Notes: generated by a model from the sequence alone, not told the origin. A DNA stretch of 64,000 bases from an uncultured Prevotellaceae bacterium (GCA_900316445.1 ONCZ01000001.1:149858-213857), one strand, 5' to 3'; positions 1-9,317 are shown, counted from the stretch's first letter. Program-made: numbers and translations.

Positions 1-73
1 ATATCTTATTATTGAAATTTGTGGCTAAGGTAGTAGTTTTTTTCCTATTATCAAAATATTTGGGCTTTTTTTT

Positions 74-105
74 TTTGTTTTTTCGGAAATATATTCGTAT
101 ATTTG
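74..105 (+). promoter_or_regulatory. Bacteroidetes-type promoter of the first glycosyltransferase operon
   Basis: TTTG at 74-77 is followed by a 20-base spacer and TATATTTG at 98-105, matching the TTTG-N19/21-TAnnTTTG promoter of Bacteroidetes. It lies 27 bases before the first ATG and is preceded by a T-rich tract. It probably drives the + strand genes to 10372, which are tightly packed. Confidence 0.7.
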
Positions 106-132
106 CAATGTTTTTGAGATAAGGACGCAGAA

Positions 133-1356
133 ATGGATAGTCTGAAATACAAAATCGTGTTCTGTACACCTGCTCTCTATTCGGCTGGTGGCGTGGAAAG
201 AGTGGTGTCCTTTAAAGCTGGATACTTTGCGGAGCAGTTGGGGTTTGATGTTACAATCATTGTGACGGAGGGTAAGGGGGGCGCTTGTTATTTCCCCATG
301 TCCGACAAGGTGAAGGTCATCAATTTTGAATTGGGCTTTGAGGAGTTATGGAAAGCCTCGTTTATTAAAAAGGTATTTCTATATTTGACCAAGCAACGCC
401 AGTATAAGAGGATGTTGAAAGCCGAGTTGATGCGTATCCGACCTGATATCACCATTAGTATGCTCCGACGTGAGATTAATTTCTTGACCGATATCACAGA
501 TGGTAGCAAGAAGATTGGTGAACTGCATGTGAACAGGGCTAATTTCCGCAATTTTGAAGCCAACGATTCAAGTGGGTTGAAACGACTTTTTGCCAAATAC
601 TGGATGAAGAGTTTGGTGGGAAGGTTGAAACAGCTGGATCAGTTAGTGGTCCTGACGGATAAGAGCAAGGCCTCCTGGCCAGAACTGTCGAATGTGACAG
701 TGATACCTGATCCGATTCCTTTATACCCACCCCCATACCCCCTCCCGAAAGGAGTGGGAATTAAAGTGAAAAGTGAAAAGTGTGCCAAACGGGTTGTTAC
801 GATCGGGCGATATACCTATCAGAAAGGATACGACTTGTTGTTACAAGCTTGGGCGGAGGTGGAAAGTATGAAAAGTGAAGGAGTGAAAAGTGAAGAGTGG
901 ACATTGGATATTTATGGTCAGGGAGATCAGGCAGACTATCGTCAGTTGATGACGGAGTTGGGAATTGATACAAATCAGTGTCATCTGAATGGCCCGGTAG
1001 AAGATGTGGTCAAGGTATATCAAGATAGTTCTATCTTCGTATTGAGTTCTCGCTTTGAAGGTTTTGGCATGGGGATTGTGGAGGCGATGGCATGTGGATT
1101 GCCAGTGGTGTCATTTGACTGTCCGGCTGGGCCGGATGAGATTATTACTGATGGGATAGATGGGCTTTTAGTACCTTCTGGCGATGTGCATACGCTGGCC
1201 GAAAAACTTATGGGTCTGATGTCTGATAAGGACCAGAGAAAACGATTGGGGCAACGGGCCCGTCAGACTGTTCAACGTTATGATATGGAGGCTCTCGCCA
1301 ATATGTGGACTGCATTGTTTGACAGGGTGTGTGGAATTGAAGGAGAGAAGGAGTAA
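133..1356 (+). CDS. Glycosyltransferase family 4 (GT-B)
   Basis: A 407-residue retaining GT-B enzyme, expected to add one sugar to a lipid-linked glycan at the inner face of the inner membrane. The N-terminus carries the GT4 glycine motif (GGVERV, near residue 18). The donor-site motif EGFGMGIVEAMACG lies near residues 308-321, followed by a DCPAGPDEII stretch that recurs in the GT4 proteins at 3295 and 5242. It is the first gene of the operon. Two tracts of GTGAAAA-type repeat (763-782 and 862-900) and a C-rich hairpin (726-758) are translated in frame as Lys/Ser/Glu-rich loops around residues 198-217 and 244-256. The sugar cannot be told from sequence. Confidence 0.9.
   Translation: MDSLKYKIVFCTPALYSAGGVERVVSFKAGYFAEQLGFDVTIIVTEGKGGACYFPMSDKVKVINFELGFEELWKASFIKKVFLYLTKQRQYKRMLKAELMRIRPDITISMLRREINFLTDITDGSKKIGELHVNRANFRNFEANDSSGLKRLFAKYWMKSLVGRLKQLDQLVVLTDKSKASWPELSNVTVIPDPIPLYPPPYPLPKGVGIKVKSEKCAKRVVTIGRYTYQKGYDLLLQAWAEVESMKSEGVKSEEWTLDIYGQGDQADYRQLMTELGIDTNQCHLNGPVEDVVKVYQDSSIFVLSSRFEGFGMGIVEAMACGLPVVSFDCPAGPDEIITDGIDGLLVPSGDVHTLAEKLMGLMSDKDQRKRLGQRARQTVQRYDMEALANMWTALFDRVCGIEGEKE
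726..782. repeat. Dispersed repeat tracts inside a coding region
   Basis: A C-rich inverted repeat (CCCAC at 726-730 against GTGGG at 754-758, with CCTCC/GGAG inside) is followed by three AAAAGTG-type units at 763-782. A related tract follows at 862-900. The same motifs recur in other genes of the window (18127-18158). Confidence 0.75.
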
Positions 1357-1369
1357 GGAGAGAAGGTGT

Positions 1370-2419
1370 ATGGAAATGAGGTATGATGTGACCATAGGTA
1401 TACCAGTGTATCAGGCAGAGCAATATCTGTCCCGAGCTTTGGAGTCTGCCTTGGCGCAGTCGTATCCGTCCATCGAGTTCTTGGTAGTGGATGATGGCAG
1501 TACCGATGATTCTTTGACGATAGTGGAAGATTTTCAGAAGAATCACTCCCGTGGCACTGCTATTCGTCTGATTTCCCATGATCATAATTTAGGAGTGTCA
1601 GCAGCCAGAAACCGAATCATAGAAGAAGCATCTGGAGCTTATCTTTATTTCATGGATGCAGACGATGTGATTGCGGCGAATACCATTACTTTGCTGATGG
1701 ATAGCCTTCAACGATATGAGGCGGAAATCGCTTTTGGCTCATACGAAAAGATAAGGACCTCCCCCGACCCCTCCGAAGGAGGGGAGTGCCTGCGGGAGGT
1801 CTATCAGTATCCGGAACTCCAGTTGTTGGGGGAGGATCGGCTGGCTTCTTTTGCCTATCGGAAGTACGCCGGTATTCAGGGTTCTGCGTGTAATTATCTC
1901 GTCAATACTTCCCTTTTGCGAGACCACCATCATCGCTTTATCGATACCGACTATTGGGAAGATTTGGTCTTTACCTTTGATTTGGTGACGTTTGTATCCA
2001 GGGCTGTTTTGTTGCCGGATATCACTTATTCTTATTTGTGCCACGATAACTCCCTTTCCCGTTATCAGCAACGTAAACAGATTCGCAAAGAAGAAATCCT
2101 GAAAAATGCTAGAACCATTGATCATTTGCGAGAGACGTCTTCTATATTATATAATAAGGTATATTTCTCCAATCGCTGTTACAACATTGTGATGACGGGG
2201 TTCTACATGGGCTGTAACGTGTTGAAACGACGACAGGCTATTACACCTTCAATATCCGATGACGAAATCAGGTCGATGTTGGCACATCCTGCCACCTTCA
2301 GACAAATTTGCTGTTTCCGACAGTCTCGTTGGAAGAACTTGGCTTTGTATCTGCTTGGCAGGCTGCCTGCAAGGCTATGTGCGACGTTGATCCGTATCAT
2401 GGGACAATTAAAGAGATAA
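1370..2419 (+). CDS. Glycosyltransferase family 2 (GT-A)
   Basis: An inverting GT-A transferase of about 349 residues with the usual N-terminal fold: VTIGIPVYQ, then VVDDGSTDDS and the metal-binding YFMDADD (about residues 80-90). ATG 1370 is chosen because GGAGAGAAGG stands just before it and the previous gene stops at 1356; an in-frame codon at 1280 would overlap that gene by 77 bases. ATG 1376 is also possible. Residues 129-145 are encoded by a perfect hairpin-forming repeat (1756-1801) and look like an added loop. The role is presumably adding one sugar of the repeat unit. Confidence 0.88.
   Translation: MEMRYDVTIGIPVYQAEQYLSRALESALAQSYPSIEFLVVDDGSTDDSLTIVEDFQKNHSRGTAIRLISHDHNLGVSAARNRIIEEASGAYLYFMDADDVIAANTITLLMDSLQRYEAEIAFGSYEKIRTSPDPSEGGECLREVYQYPELQLLGEDRLASFAYRKYAGIQGSACNYLVNTSLLRDHHHRFIDTDYWEDLVFTFDLVTFVSRAVLLPDITYSYLCHDNSLSRYQQRKQIRKEEILKNARTIDHLRETSSILYNKVYFSNRCYNIVMTGFYMGCNVLKRRQAITPSISDDEIRSMLAHPATFRQICCFRQSRWKNLALYLLGRLPARLCATLIRIMGQLKR
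1756..1801. repeat. Nested inverted repeat inside a GT2 gene
   Basis: GACCTCCC (1756-1763) pairs with GGGAGGTC (1794-1801), and inside it CCCCTCC (1768-1774) pairs with GGAGGGG (1778-1784). The length keeps the reading frame. It resembles intergenic palindromic repeats more than GT2 coding sequence. Confidence 0.8.
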
Positions 2420-2440
2420 AAAATTTAAGAATTGAAATAT

Positions 2441-3298
2441 ATGGCAAAATGGTACGATAAATATCAGAGTATTTACGGAAAACCTTATAGCGAGATTCCT
2501 CAGGAAATCATAGATGGAACTCGTAAGAGGTTGGTTGCATTACAGAGTGATGAGCCCTTAGCTTCTATTGTTGTTATTGCTTATAATGAGGAAGCTCATC
2601 TGCAGGCTTGCTTGTGGGCTCTTAGTGAGATAAGATGTAAGTATCCTGTGGAAATTATTGGTGTTGATAATGATTCCAAAGATCGTACAGCAGAAATCTT
2701 TGAAAAGTCAGGCATCCCATTTTATACGGAGTATCAACATTCATGTGGCTATGCTCGACGTTGTGGATTACAACATTCTAGAGGCAAATTTTATTTTGAT
2801 GTGGATAGTGACACGCTTTATCCTCCTATGTATTATGAACTAATGCTGGACCAGTTGTTGAAGCCAGGAGTAGTAGCAGTTTCTGCTACATGGAGCTATT
2901 TCCCTGATGCCAATCATTCTAAATTCGGTCTGAAGATGTTTGAACTCTGTCGAGACTTGTTTCTATGGATTCAGCATTTCAAACGTCCAGAATTAAGTGT
3001 TCGCGGATTGGTGTTTGCCTATAATGCAGAGTTAGGCAAGAAAGAGGAATATCGAGTCGATATTATTCGTGGCGAAGATGGTTCTATGGCTTTGTCATTG
3101 AAGAAATATGGTAAAATCAAGTTTGTCAGAGACCGTCGCTGTCGTGCGATAACTGGTTATGGCACAATTGGGAATCAATCTATGTGGCAGAGTTTTGTGG
3201 ATCATGTGAAGATTCAGAGCAAAGGTATTACTCGCATTTTCTATAAGAAAGATCATTATGAGGATCGTGATGACAACCTGGTAAATCCGAATGTATGA
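2441..3298 (+). CDS. Glycosyltransferase family 2
   Basis: A GT-A enzyme of about 285 residues. ASIVVIAYNEE, VDNDSKDRT and the DXD-type FDVDSD motif identify family 2. ATG 2441 is preferred to the upstream in-frame TTG at 2432. The stop overlaps the next start by four bases (ATGA at 3295-3298), so the two genes are probably translationally coupled. The acceptor and donor are unknown; the C-terminal third has no motif I recognise. Confidence 0.85.
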   Translation: MAKWYDKYQSIYGKPYSEIPQEIIDGTRKRLVALQSDEPLASIVVIAYNEEAHLQACLWALSEIRCKYPVEIIGVDNDSKDRTAEIFEKSGIPFYTEYQHSCGYARRCGLQHSRGKFYFDVDSDTLYPPMYYELMLDQLLKPGVVAVSATWSYFPDANHSKFGLKMFELCRDLFLWIQHFKRPELSVRGLVFAYNAELGKKEEYRVDIIRGEDGSMALSLKKYGKIKFVRDRRCRAITGYGTIGNQSMWQSFVDHVKIQSKGITRIFYKKDHYEDRDDNLVNPNV

Positions 3299-4419
3299 GA
3301 TTATTGTATGTTACCGACGCACTGGCTATCTATGGTGGTCTAGAACGCATTCTCGTTGATAAGGCAAATAGATTCTCTGAGGAATCAGGCTATGAGGTGT
3401 TTTTGATAACTGTTAATCAAGGAAAACACCCGATAGTATATCCATTGAATCCTCAGGTGAAATACATGGATATAGGAATCCAGTTTCACCAAATTTACAA
3501 TTGTAAAGGTGTTCGGAAATTATGGAAATTTATCCAACTGAGATGGCGATACCAGCGTCGGATTAAGGAGATAATTGGAGAAATTGCACCAGATATAATT
3601 ATTTGTCTTAGAATAGAACTGACAGGGGCTATTATCAAGGTCAAGAAGGATATTCCAATCATATACGAGGCTCATACGTTTTGGAGAGGGCCACGGCAAT
3701 TTGCAGCAAAGTATCTTCCATTTTTATTACTATATGGTAAAATAGATGAGACAGCTATGCAGAAGATAGTAGCATTGACGGAGGGAGATGCAGCTGAATG
3801 GAGAAAAATAACTCCTCGAGTTTGTGCGATTCCAAATATTGTCAATTTAAACAAAACGGGTAGGCTTAGTGATTGTGAAGCAAAATCTGTGATTTTTGTG
3901 GGACGGTTAGCTAAGCAGAAGGATATTGGTAGTCTTTTGGGAATATGGAATCTTGTACATCAGACGCATCCCGATTGGGAATTACGAATATTTGCAGACT
4001 ATGGGAATGAGGATAATATATGGCGTCCGATTATTGAACAGATGGATGCTCATATATCACTATATCCGCCAACACCATATATTATTGATGAGTATTTAAA
4101 AAGTTCTATTTTTGTGCTTACTTCAGTTTTTGAGCCCTTTGGTTTAGTCCTTCCTGAGGCAATGAGCTGTGGCCTGCCTGTTGTGGCATTTGATTGTCCT
4201 TATGGTCCTGCAAGTATTATTACGGATGAAGTGGATGGTTTCTTAATACCTAATCGTGATATCCACCTTTTTGCAGTAAAGGTGTGTCTCTTGATGGAAG
4301 ATAAATCTTTACGGCTCAAGATGGGAAAGGCTGGCTCTATTTCTTCTCTTCGATATGATGTAGGCAATATAATTCCCCAATGGAAACAATTATTTGAGCA
4401 GTTGACAGAAGAAAAATAG
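3295..4419 (+). CDS. Glycosyltransferase family 4
   Basis: A 374-residue GT-B transferase, a paralogue of the genes at 133 and 5242. It has an N-terminal GGLERILVDKANRF motif, a phosphate-binding VGRLAKQKD stretch in the second domain, and EPFGLVLPEAMSCG as the EX7E donor motif, followed by DCPYGPASIITD. It starts inside the stop of the preceding GT2. It belongs to the same operon and probably acts in the cytosol on the undecaprenyl-linked glycan. Confidence 0.9.
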   Translation: MRLLYVTDALAIYGGLERILVDKANRFSEESGYEVFLITVNQGKHPIVYPLNPQVKYMDIGIQFHQIYNCKGVRKLWKFIQLRWRYQRRIKEIIGEIAPDIIICLRIELTGAIIKVKKDIPIIYEAHTFWRGPRQFAAKYLPFLLLYGKIDETAMQKIVALTEGDAAEWRKITPRVCAIPNIVNLNKTGRLSDCEAKSVIFVGRLAKQKDIGSLLGIWNLVHQTHPDWELRIFADYGNEDNIWRPIIEQMDAHISLYPPTPYIIDEYLKSSIFVLTSVFEPFGLVLPEAMSCGLPVVAFDCPYGPASIITDEVDGFLIPNRDIHLFAVKVCLLMEDKSLRLKMGKAGSISSLRYDVGNIIPQWKQLFEQLTEEK

Positions 4420-4427
4420 CTTTTTTT

Positions 4428-4458
4428 TTTGATAATTTGAATAAAAACCTTATCTTTG
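4428..4458 (+). promoter_or_regulatory. Internal promoter with almost no leader
   Basis: TTTG (4428-4431), a 19-base spacer and TATCTTTG (4451-4458) form a textbook Bacteroidetes promoter in the 43-base gap after 4419. Only four bases separate it from ATG 4463, so the transcript would start at or next to the start codon. Confidence 0.75.
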
Positions 4459-4462
4459 CATC

Positions 4463-5233
4463 ATGATATCTAAAATTATACATCTATGTTGGCTGAGTGG
4501 CGATCCTTATCCTGCAAAGATTATCCGATGCCTTAAAACCTGGGATAAGTATCTTCCAGATTATGAAGTGATGCTTTGGGACACTAATCGTTTCGATCTG
4601 AATTCATCTATCTGGGTACGTCAGGCTTTTGAGAAGAAGAAATATGCTTTTGCAGCGGACTATATCCGTTTCTATGCCCTTTATCATTACGGTGGTGTCT
4701 ATTTAGACTCCGATGTAGAGGTGTTAAAAAGTTTTAATGATTTGCTTGATCTCCCCTATTTTATAGGAGCGGAAAAAGCCCAGACCCCAGAGGCTGCCAT
4801 TATGGGTGCTGAAAAGGGATGCGACTGGATTAAGGCATGCTTGGATTATTACCAGGATCGCCCTTTTATCAATGAAGATGGGAGTTTGAATATTCAGACA
4901 GTGCCGGATATTATGATTCATCAGATTGAACAGATCAAACCTATTCGGGTACTTTCTTTAGAGGATAGTTTGAATATCAGAAAATTGGATATGCAAAAAG
5001 AAGTGTTGGAATTCAATGATGCTTTCTTCTCTCCTAAGGTGTTTGATTCTCGAGAGGTGGAAATAACACCATATACATACACCATTCATCATTATCAAAA
5101 CTCATGGTTCTCTCCTAAGGCAAAAGCCTATTACCGTAGTCGGGCTTTCTTAGTGAAGATCTTTGGTCAGAAATTTGTTCGTAAGGCTGAGGTGACATTA
5201 ATGCCTTGGAAATTTAAAAAACATAAAGAATAG
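4463..5233 (+). CDS. GT32-like glycosyltransferase (DXD sugar-binding region)
   Basis: A 256-residue protein of the OCH1/capsular mannosyltransferase-like family (GT32). The N-terminus IIHLCWLSGDPYP and the conserved block AADYIRFYALYHYGGVYLD, with DSD as the metal-binding DXD motif (about residues 68-90), are diagnostic. It has its own promoter 4 bases upstream. The operon continues 8 bases after its stop. The family mostly uses UDP- or GDP-hexoses; the actual donor is not readable here. Confidence 0.85.
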   Translation: MISKIIHLCWLSGDPYPAKIIRCLKTWDKYLPDYEVMLWDTNRFDLNSSIWVRQAFEKKKYAFAADYIRFYALYHYGGVYLDSDVEVLKSFNDLLDLPYFIGAEKAQTPEAAIMGAEKGCDWIKACLDYYQDRPFINEDGSLNIQTVPDIMIHQIEQIKPIRVLSLEDSLNIRKLDMQKEVLEFNDAFFSPKVFDSREVEITPYTYTIHHYQNSWFSPKAKAYYRSRAFLVKIFGQKFVRKAEVTLMPWKFKKHKE

Positions 5234-5241
5234 CAAGTGGG

Positions 5242-6402
5242 ATGAGAATACTGATTATACATCGGTCTTTTGCATTAGTCGGTGGCGCAGAACGTGTTAT
5301 TACAGACAAAGCAAATTATCTGGCTAACGAAGGCCATCAATTGATGCTGGTCAGTTATGAACAGGGTGACCACCCTCTCCCTTATGAACTTCATCCCTCT
5401 GTACAGTATAGGGATTTGGATTGCCGTTTCTTTACATTATCTAAGCATTCGACTCTAAAACATCTGTACCTATATTTCCGTCTAAAAAAGCAGTTTAGGA
5501 ATAATCTACATTCAGTTGTCCATGAATTCAAACCTGAGGTTGTTGTGTTGGCTTCTGACTGGCAAACGCTTATGGGAGCGGTGATATATTCCGTTAATCC
5601 AGTGTCTGTGATTGCTGAATTCCATAATACATACGATCATGTTATGCGGAAAGTGGGCACATCTGAGGGATGGCTAAAGTCAAAGCTAACTCAACTATAT
5701 TATCGTCAGACAATTAAGAGTTTTGGAAAGTGCGCACAGCTTGTAACATTGACAGAAGGTGATGCAAAATGTTGGAGGCAACATTTTAATAACGTTACAG
5801 TTATTCCAAATCCATTGACTTTCTATCCAGATGTAATAGATGATATATCGAAGGAACATGGTCGTATTATCTTTGTTGGTCGTTTTAATCATGAGAAACG
5901 TATTGACCGACTGATAACTGCCTTTTCAATGATTGCAGACAAATATCCAGATTGGCATGTAGATATTTTTGGTGAAGGTAATGAAAAGGATAAATTGTTA
6001 AAACAGATATCATCGATGGATTTAGAGGGTAGAGTTGTAATACATGAACCGACTAGTGCAATCTATGATGAGTATAAACGTAGTGAGATGTTAGTTCTAT
6101 GTTCAGAACATGAAGCTTATTCGTTGGTTTTGGTCGAAGCGATGTCTTGTGGCGTTCCGTGTGTCTCTATGGATTGTCCTTGTGGCCCTCGTGAGATTAT
6201 TAAAGATGGTGTCAATGGTCTTTTGTCTAAAGATGGTGATGTGGAAGACTTGTCTGCAAAAATAGAGTGGATGATAATTCATGATGTTAAGCGAGTTGTA
6301 ATGGGAAGAAATGCACGTGATTATGCAGCAACTCGTAAACAATCTGTTGTTATGAAAGAATGGGAGAATTTGTATATTGGATTTGCTAGATTAAGAAGAT
6401 GA
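5242..6402 (+). CDS. Glycosyltransferase family 4
   Basis: A 386-residue GT-B enzyme. It shows GGAERVITDKANYL at the N-terminus, VGRFNHEKRIDRL at the start of the donor domain and EHEAYSLVLVEAMSCG as the EX7E region. Its last codons overlap the next start (ATGA at 6399-6402). It is closely related to the gene at 3295, so recent duplication within the operon is likely. Confidence 0.9.
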   Translation: MRILIIHRSFALVGGAERVITDKANYLANEGHQLMLVSYEQGDHPLPYELHPSVQYRDLDCRFFTLSKHSTLKHLYLYFRLKKQFRNNLHSVVHEFKPEVVVLASDWQTLMGAVIYSVNPVSVIAEFHNTYDHVMRKVGTSEGWLKSKLTQLYYRQTIKSFGKCAQLVTLTEGDAKCWRQHFNNVTVIPNPLTFYPDVIDDISKEHGRIIFVGRFNHEKRIDRLITAFSMIADKYPDWHVDIFGEGNEKDKLLKQISSMDLEGRVVIHEPTSAIYDEYKRSEMLVLCSEHEAYSLVLVEAMSCGVPCVSMDCPCGPREIIKDGVNGLLSKDGDVEDLSAKIEWMIIHDVKRVVMGRNARDYAATRKQSVVMKEWENLYIGFARLRR

Positions 6403-7370
6403 AAGAGCCTATAAAGAAATTAAGTGTTATTGTTCCAATATATAACGTAGAAAAATATATTAAGGACTGTGTCTTGTCGATTTATAGACAAGGCCTTTCT
6501 GATGAGGATTTTGAAGTTATACTCGTTAATGATGGAACAGAAGATAATAGTCTCGAAAGAATAAAAGATATTTGTACTCTTCACAATAATCTTTTCATTA
6601 TTAATCAAGAGAACCAAGGTTTGTCTTGTGCTAGAAATACTGGTTTGTTATATGTGAAAGGAGATTATGTTATTTTTTTAGACTCTGATGATTTGCTTGC
6701 AGAAGGAAGTGTTGCTCCTTTGTTGGAATTAGCACTATCATCAGATGTGGATTTATTGGTTGCCGATTTCTTGAGATTGTCTGATGAAGAAATATTGAAA
6801 TATAAAAGAACGGATGAAAAGCCATGTGGAGTATTAAAATCTGGATCACAATTGTTTTTGGAAGATTTGAATCCAGGCCAGAGTTATGTTTGGCGTACTA
6901 TATATAAAAGAAGCTTCCTGTTGAAGAATGAATTGAAATTTATATCAGGTATCTGTTATGAAGATATTCCTTTTACACCCGAATGCTATTTGAAGGCCCA
7001 TGTATGTCTAAGAGTTAATTCGGTATTCTATTTGTATCGGATGGGTCATAGCTCAATAACTTCTAATATGGATAAAAAAAAGGCTATGGATTTGAATAAG
7101 GTAATTGAAAGAATTTGGAATTTTAAAGATATGAAATGTTTAAGTGAAGAAGTGCGTCGACGGCTTATGGATAATCTTTTTTCCACATTCTCTTTTGAGC
7201 TTTGGTGTATATCTCATAATAAAAATGTATTTATATGTAGGAAAGAAATAGTTAAAGACTTAATGAAAAGAGTTCCAAATATATGGTTTAACAATAACCT
7301 CAAACAATTAACAGTATCATTATTATTCAGGGCGGTACCTGATTTTTATTTAAAAATTCGATCAATATGA
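6399..7370 (+). CDS. Glycosyltransferase family 2
   Basis: A 323-residue GT-A transferase with LSVIVPIYNVEKYI, VNDGTEDNSL and FLDSDD motifs. It resembles the GT2 at 15794-16837 in length, in the phrase ENQGLSCARN and in the LFLEDLNPGQSYVWR block, so the two are probable paralogues serving related linkages. It overlaps the upstream gene by four bases and is followed by a 60-base gap. Confidence 0.88.
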   Translation: MKEPIKKLSVIVPIYNVEKYIKDCVLSIYRQGLSDEDFEVILVNDGTEDNSLERIKDICTLHNNLFIINQENQGLSCARNTGLLYVKGDYVIFLDSDDLLAEGSVAPLLELALSSDVDLLVADFLRLSDEEILKYKRTDEKPCGVLKSGSQLFLEDLNPGQSYVWRTIYKRSFLLKNELKFISGICYEDIPFTPECYLKAHVCLRVNSVFYLYRMGHSSITSNMDKKKAMDLNKVIERIWNFKDMKCLSEEVRRRLMDNLFSTFSFELWCISHNKNVFICRKEIVKDLMKRVPNIWFNNNLKQLTVSLLFRAVPDFYLKIRSI

Positions 7371-7430
7371 GCTCTTCTAAAGATTAATTATGTAACTAAT
7401 TGGTATCATCAAATTGTAATTGTTTGATTT

Positions 7431-8567
7431 ATGAAACTGAAATACATATTTGGCCAGATTGTTAATAATATTTTGGCAGTTCTGCCAAAACGAAACAAGA
7501 TAGTGCTTGTTAATTTCTTAGGGCGTGGATATGGTGATAGCCCTAAGTATATTGCAGAGGAAATAATGCGTCAGTCTTTACCATATGATCTTGTTTGGTT
7601 AGTCTATGATATGAATGATATTTTTCCTGATGGAATACGAAAAGTCAAGTTTTATAGTTTGAAATCCCGTTATGAATTGTCAACAGCCCGGGTTATTATC
7701 AGTAACACTAAGGCAAGATTGCCATATTCTAAGAAAAAAGCGCAGTATTATATTCAGACTTGGCACGGAGGTTTTGGTGTTAAATATATAGAGAAAGATA
7801 TTGAGCAGTTCTTACCAGATGATTATGTGCGAGATAGTAAATATGATTCATCTATAACCGATTTGATTCTTTCTGGAAGTGATTTTCAAACACAAGTAAT
7901 AAAAGATTCTTTTTGGTATGATGGGGAGATATTCATGAAGGGTATTCCAAGAAATGATATCTTTTTTAATTATACCCGAGAAACAATTTCGAAATTAAAG
8001 AAGTTGTATGGATTTGAGGAGGATATAAAGATAGTGATTTATGCGCCAACTTTCAGAAGGAATGGAAATGTTGATGTGTACCAACTAAATGCTCATAAAT
8101 TGCTTCAGACCTTAAGAGAGAAAACTGGAGATGTTTGGAAACTAATAATCAGATTACACCCAGGTATTGCTGGTAAGAGAGGTATATTTCATTATGATAA
8201 TGATGTGATTGATGGCTCTTCTTTTGCCGATTCACAGGAGCTTCTTGTATTATCTGATTTGTTGATAACAGATTTCTCGTCTATGATGATGGATTTTTCT
8301 ATCATGAGAAAGCCTGTGTTTTTATTTATTCTGGACTTAGAAGATTATATTAAGGATGCAGGTGGAGTCCGTCCCATTTTTTACAATCTTCCCTTCTCTA
8401 TGGCGCATTCCAATGAAGAATTAAATGAAACAATAAGAGAATTTGATATTAGTGATTATCACAATCTTTTGGATAGTTTTATGCATAAATACTTTCGTAG
8501 TTATGATGATGGTCATGCTTCGGAATATGTGGTGGAAAGAATAAAGAAAATCATGGGTTCAGAATAG
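7431..8567 (+). CDS. CDP-polyol phosphotransferase, TagB/TagF-like
   Basis: A 378-residue protein of the CDP-glycerol:poly(glycerophosphate) glycerophosphotransferase family, which moves a polyol phosphate from a CDP donor to a glycan or polymer. Visible motifs are QTWHGGFGVKY, IYAPTFRR, IRLHPG and ITDFSSMMMDFS. The last matches the family's T-D-[YF]-S-S signature. It stands directly before a TarI/IspD-like cytidylyltransferase, which could make its CDP donor. The polyol (glycerol, ribitol or other) is not determined by sequence. Confidence 0.85.
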   Translation: MKLKYIFGQIVNNILAVLPKRNKIVLVNFLGRGYGDSPKYIAEEIMRQSLPYDLVWLVYDMNDIFPDGIRKVKFYSLKSRYELSTARVIISNTKARLPYSKKKAQYYIQTWHGGFGVKYIEKDIEQFLPDDYVRDSKYDSSITDLILSGSDFQTQVIKDSFWYDGEIFMKGIPRNDIFFNYTRETISKLKKLYGFEEDIKIVIYAPTFRRNGNVDVYQLNAHKLLQTLREKTGDVWKLIIRLHPGIAGKRGIFHYDNDVIDGSSFADSQELLVLSDLLITDFSSMMMDFSIMRKPVFLFILDLEDYIKDAGGVRPIFYNLPFSMAHSNEELNETIREFDISDYHNLLDSFMHKYFRSYDDGHASEYVVERIKKIMGSE

Positions 8568-8588
8568 CCTTTTTAGAATTATTTTTTT

Positions 8589-9317
8589 ATGTCTATGAAT
8601 ATTGCAATTATTATAGCAGGCGGTTCTGGCAACCGGATGGGACAAGATATTCCCAAGCAGTTTATCAATGTGTATGATAAACCTGTGTTGATCTACACTT
8701 TGGAGAGTTTTCAACGTCATCCGATGGTAGATGCCATTGAGGTGGTTTGTCTTGATGGCTGGCATGAAGTGCTATGGGCTTATGCTCACCAGTTTAATAT
8801 TACGAAACTGAAGTGGGTGGTTACTGGTGGTAACACAGGACAGGAGAGTATCCGAAACGGTGTCTACAATCTGGAAGATAAGGCTGGTGATGATGATATC
8901 GTGATTATTCATGACGGCATTCGTCCATTAGTTGATGCAACAGTTCTAACGGATGTTATCCAGAAAGCTAAACAATATGGTAATGCTGTGACCTCACTGC
9001 CATATAATGAGCAGATATTTATCGTTAATCCTGATGACGACTCGAATACCAAAGCATATATTCCGCGTGAGACTTTGCGGCGTGTTTCAACTCCTCAGGC
9101 TTATCAATTCAAGAAGTTAGATTGGGCTTATCATGAGGCATTTGAAAAGGAGATTGGTATTTATGGGTCGTCCTATACGAATACTATGATGGTGGAGTTA
9201 GGGGAGACGCTCTATTTTGCAGCAGGCTCTGATAAGAATATAAAATTGACCACGAAGGATGACCTTGAATTGTTTAAAGGTTATCTGAAAATTGATAAGG
9301 ACACATGGCTGAAATAA
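8589..9317 (+). CDS. TarI/IspD-like sugar-alcohol-phosphate cytidylyltransferase
   Basis: A 242-residue nucleotidyltransferase: AGGSGNRMG (about residues 10-18), PKQ (22-24) and IIHDGIRPLV. The HDGIRP motif is closer to TarI-type (ribitol-5-phosphate) than to the DAARP of typical housekeeping IspD. Context also favours a surface-polymer role: a TagB/TagF-like transferase upstream and an SDR gene overlapping its end by 13 bases. It likely couples CTP to a polyol phosphate, giving a CDP-activated donor. A role as the isoprenoid enzyme IspD cannot be fully excluded. Confidence 0.75.
   Translation: MSMNIAIIIAGGSGNRMGQDIPKQFINVYDKPVLIYTLESFQRHPMVDAIEVVCLDGWHEVLWAYAHQFNITKLKWVVTGGNTGQESIRNGVYNLEDKAGDDDIVIIHDGIRPLVDATVLTDVIQKAKQYGNAVTSLPYNEQIFIVNPDDDSNTKAYIPRETLRRVSTPQAYQFKKLDWAYHEAFEKEIGIYGSSYTNTMMVELGETLYFAAGSDKNIKLTTKDDLELFKGYLKIDKDTWLK

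Noticed and set aside
61-90. Phase-variable poly-T promoter tract
   Set aside because: The T-run lies between and before promoter elements, but no inverted repeats for DNA inversion and no evidence of length change can be seen in one sequence.
1280-1369. Upstream start for the GT2 gene at 1370
   Set aside because: It would overlap the end of the GT4 gene by 77 bases and adds residues before the conserved N-terminal strand.
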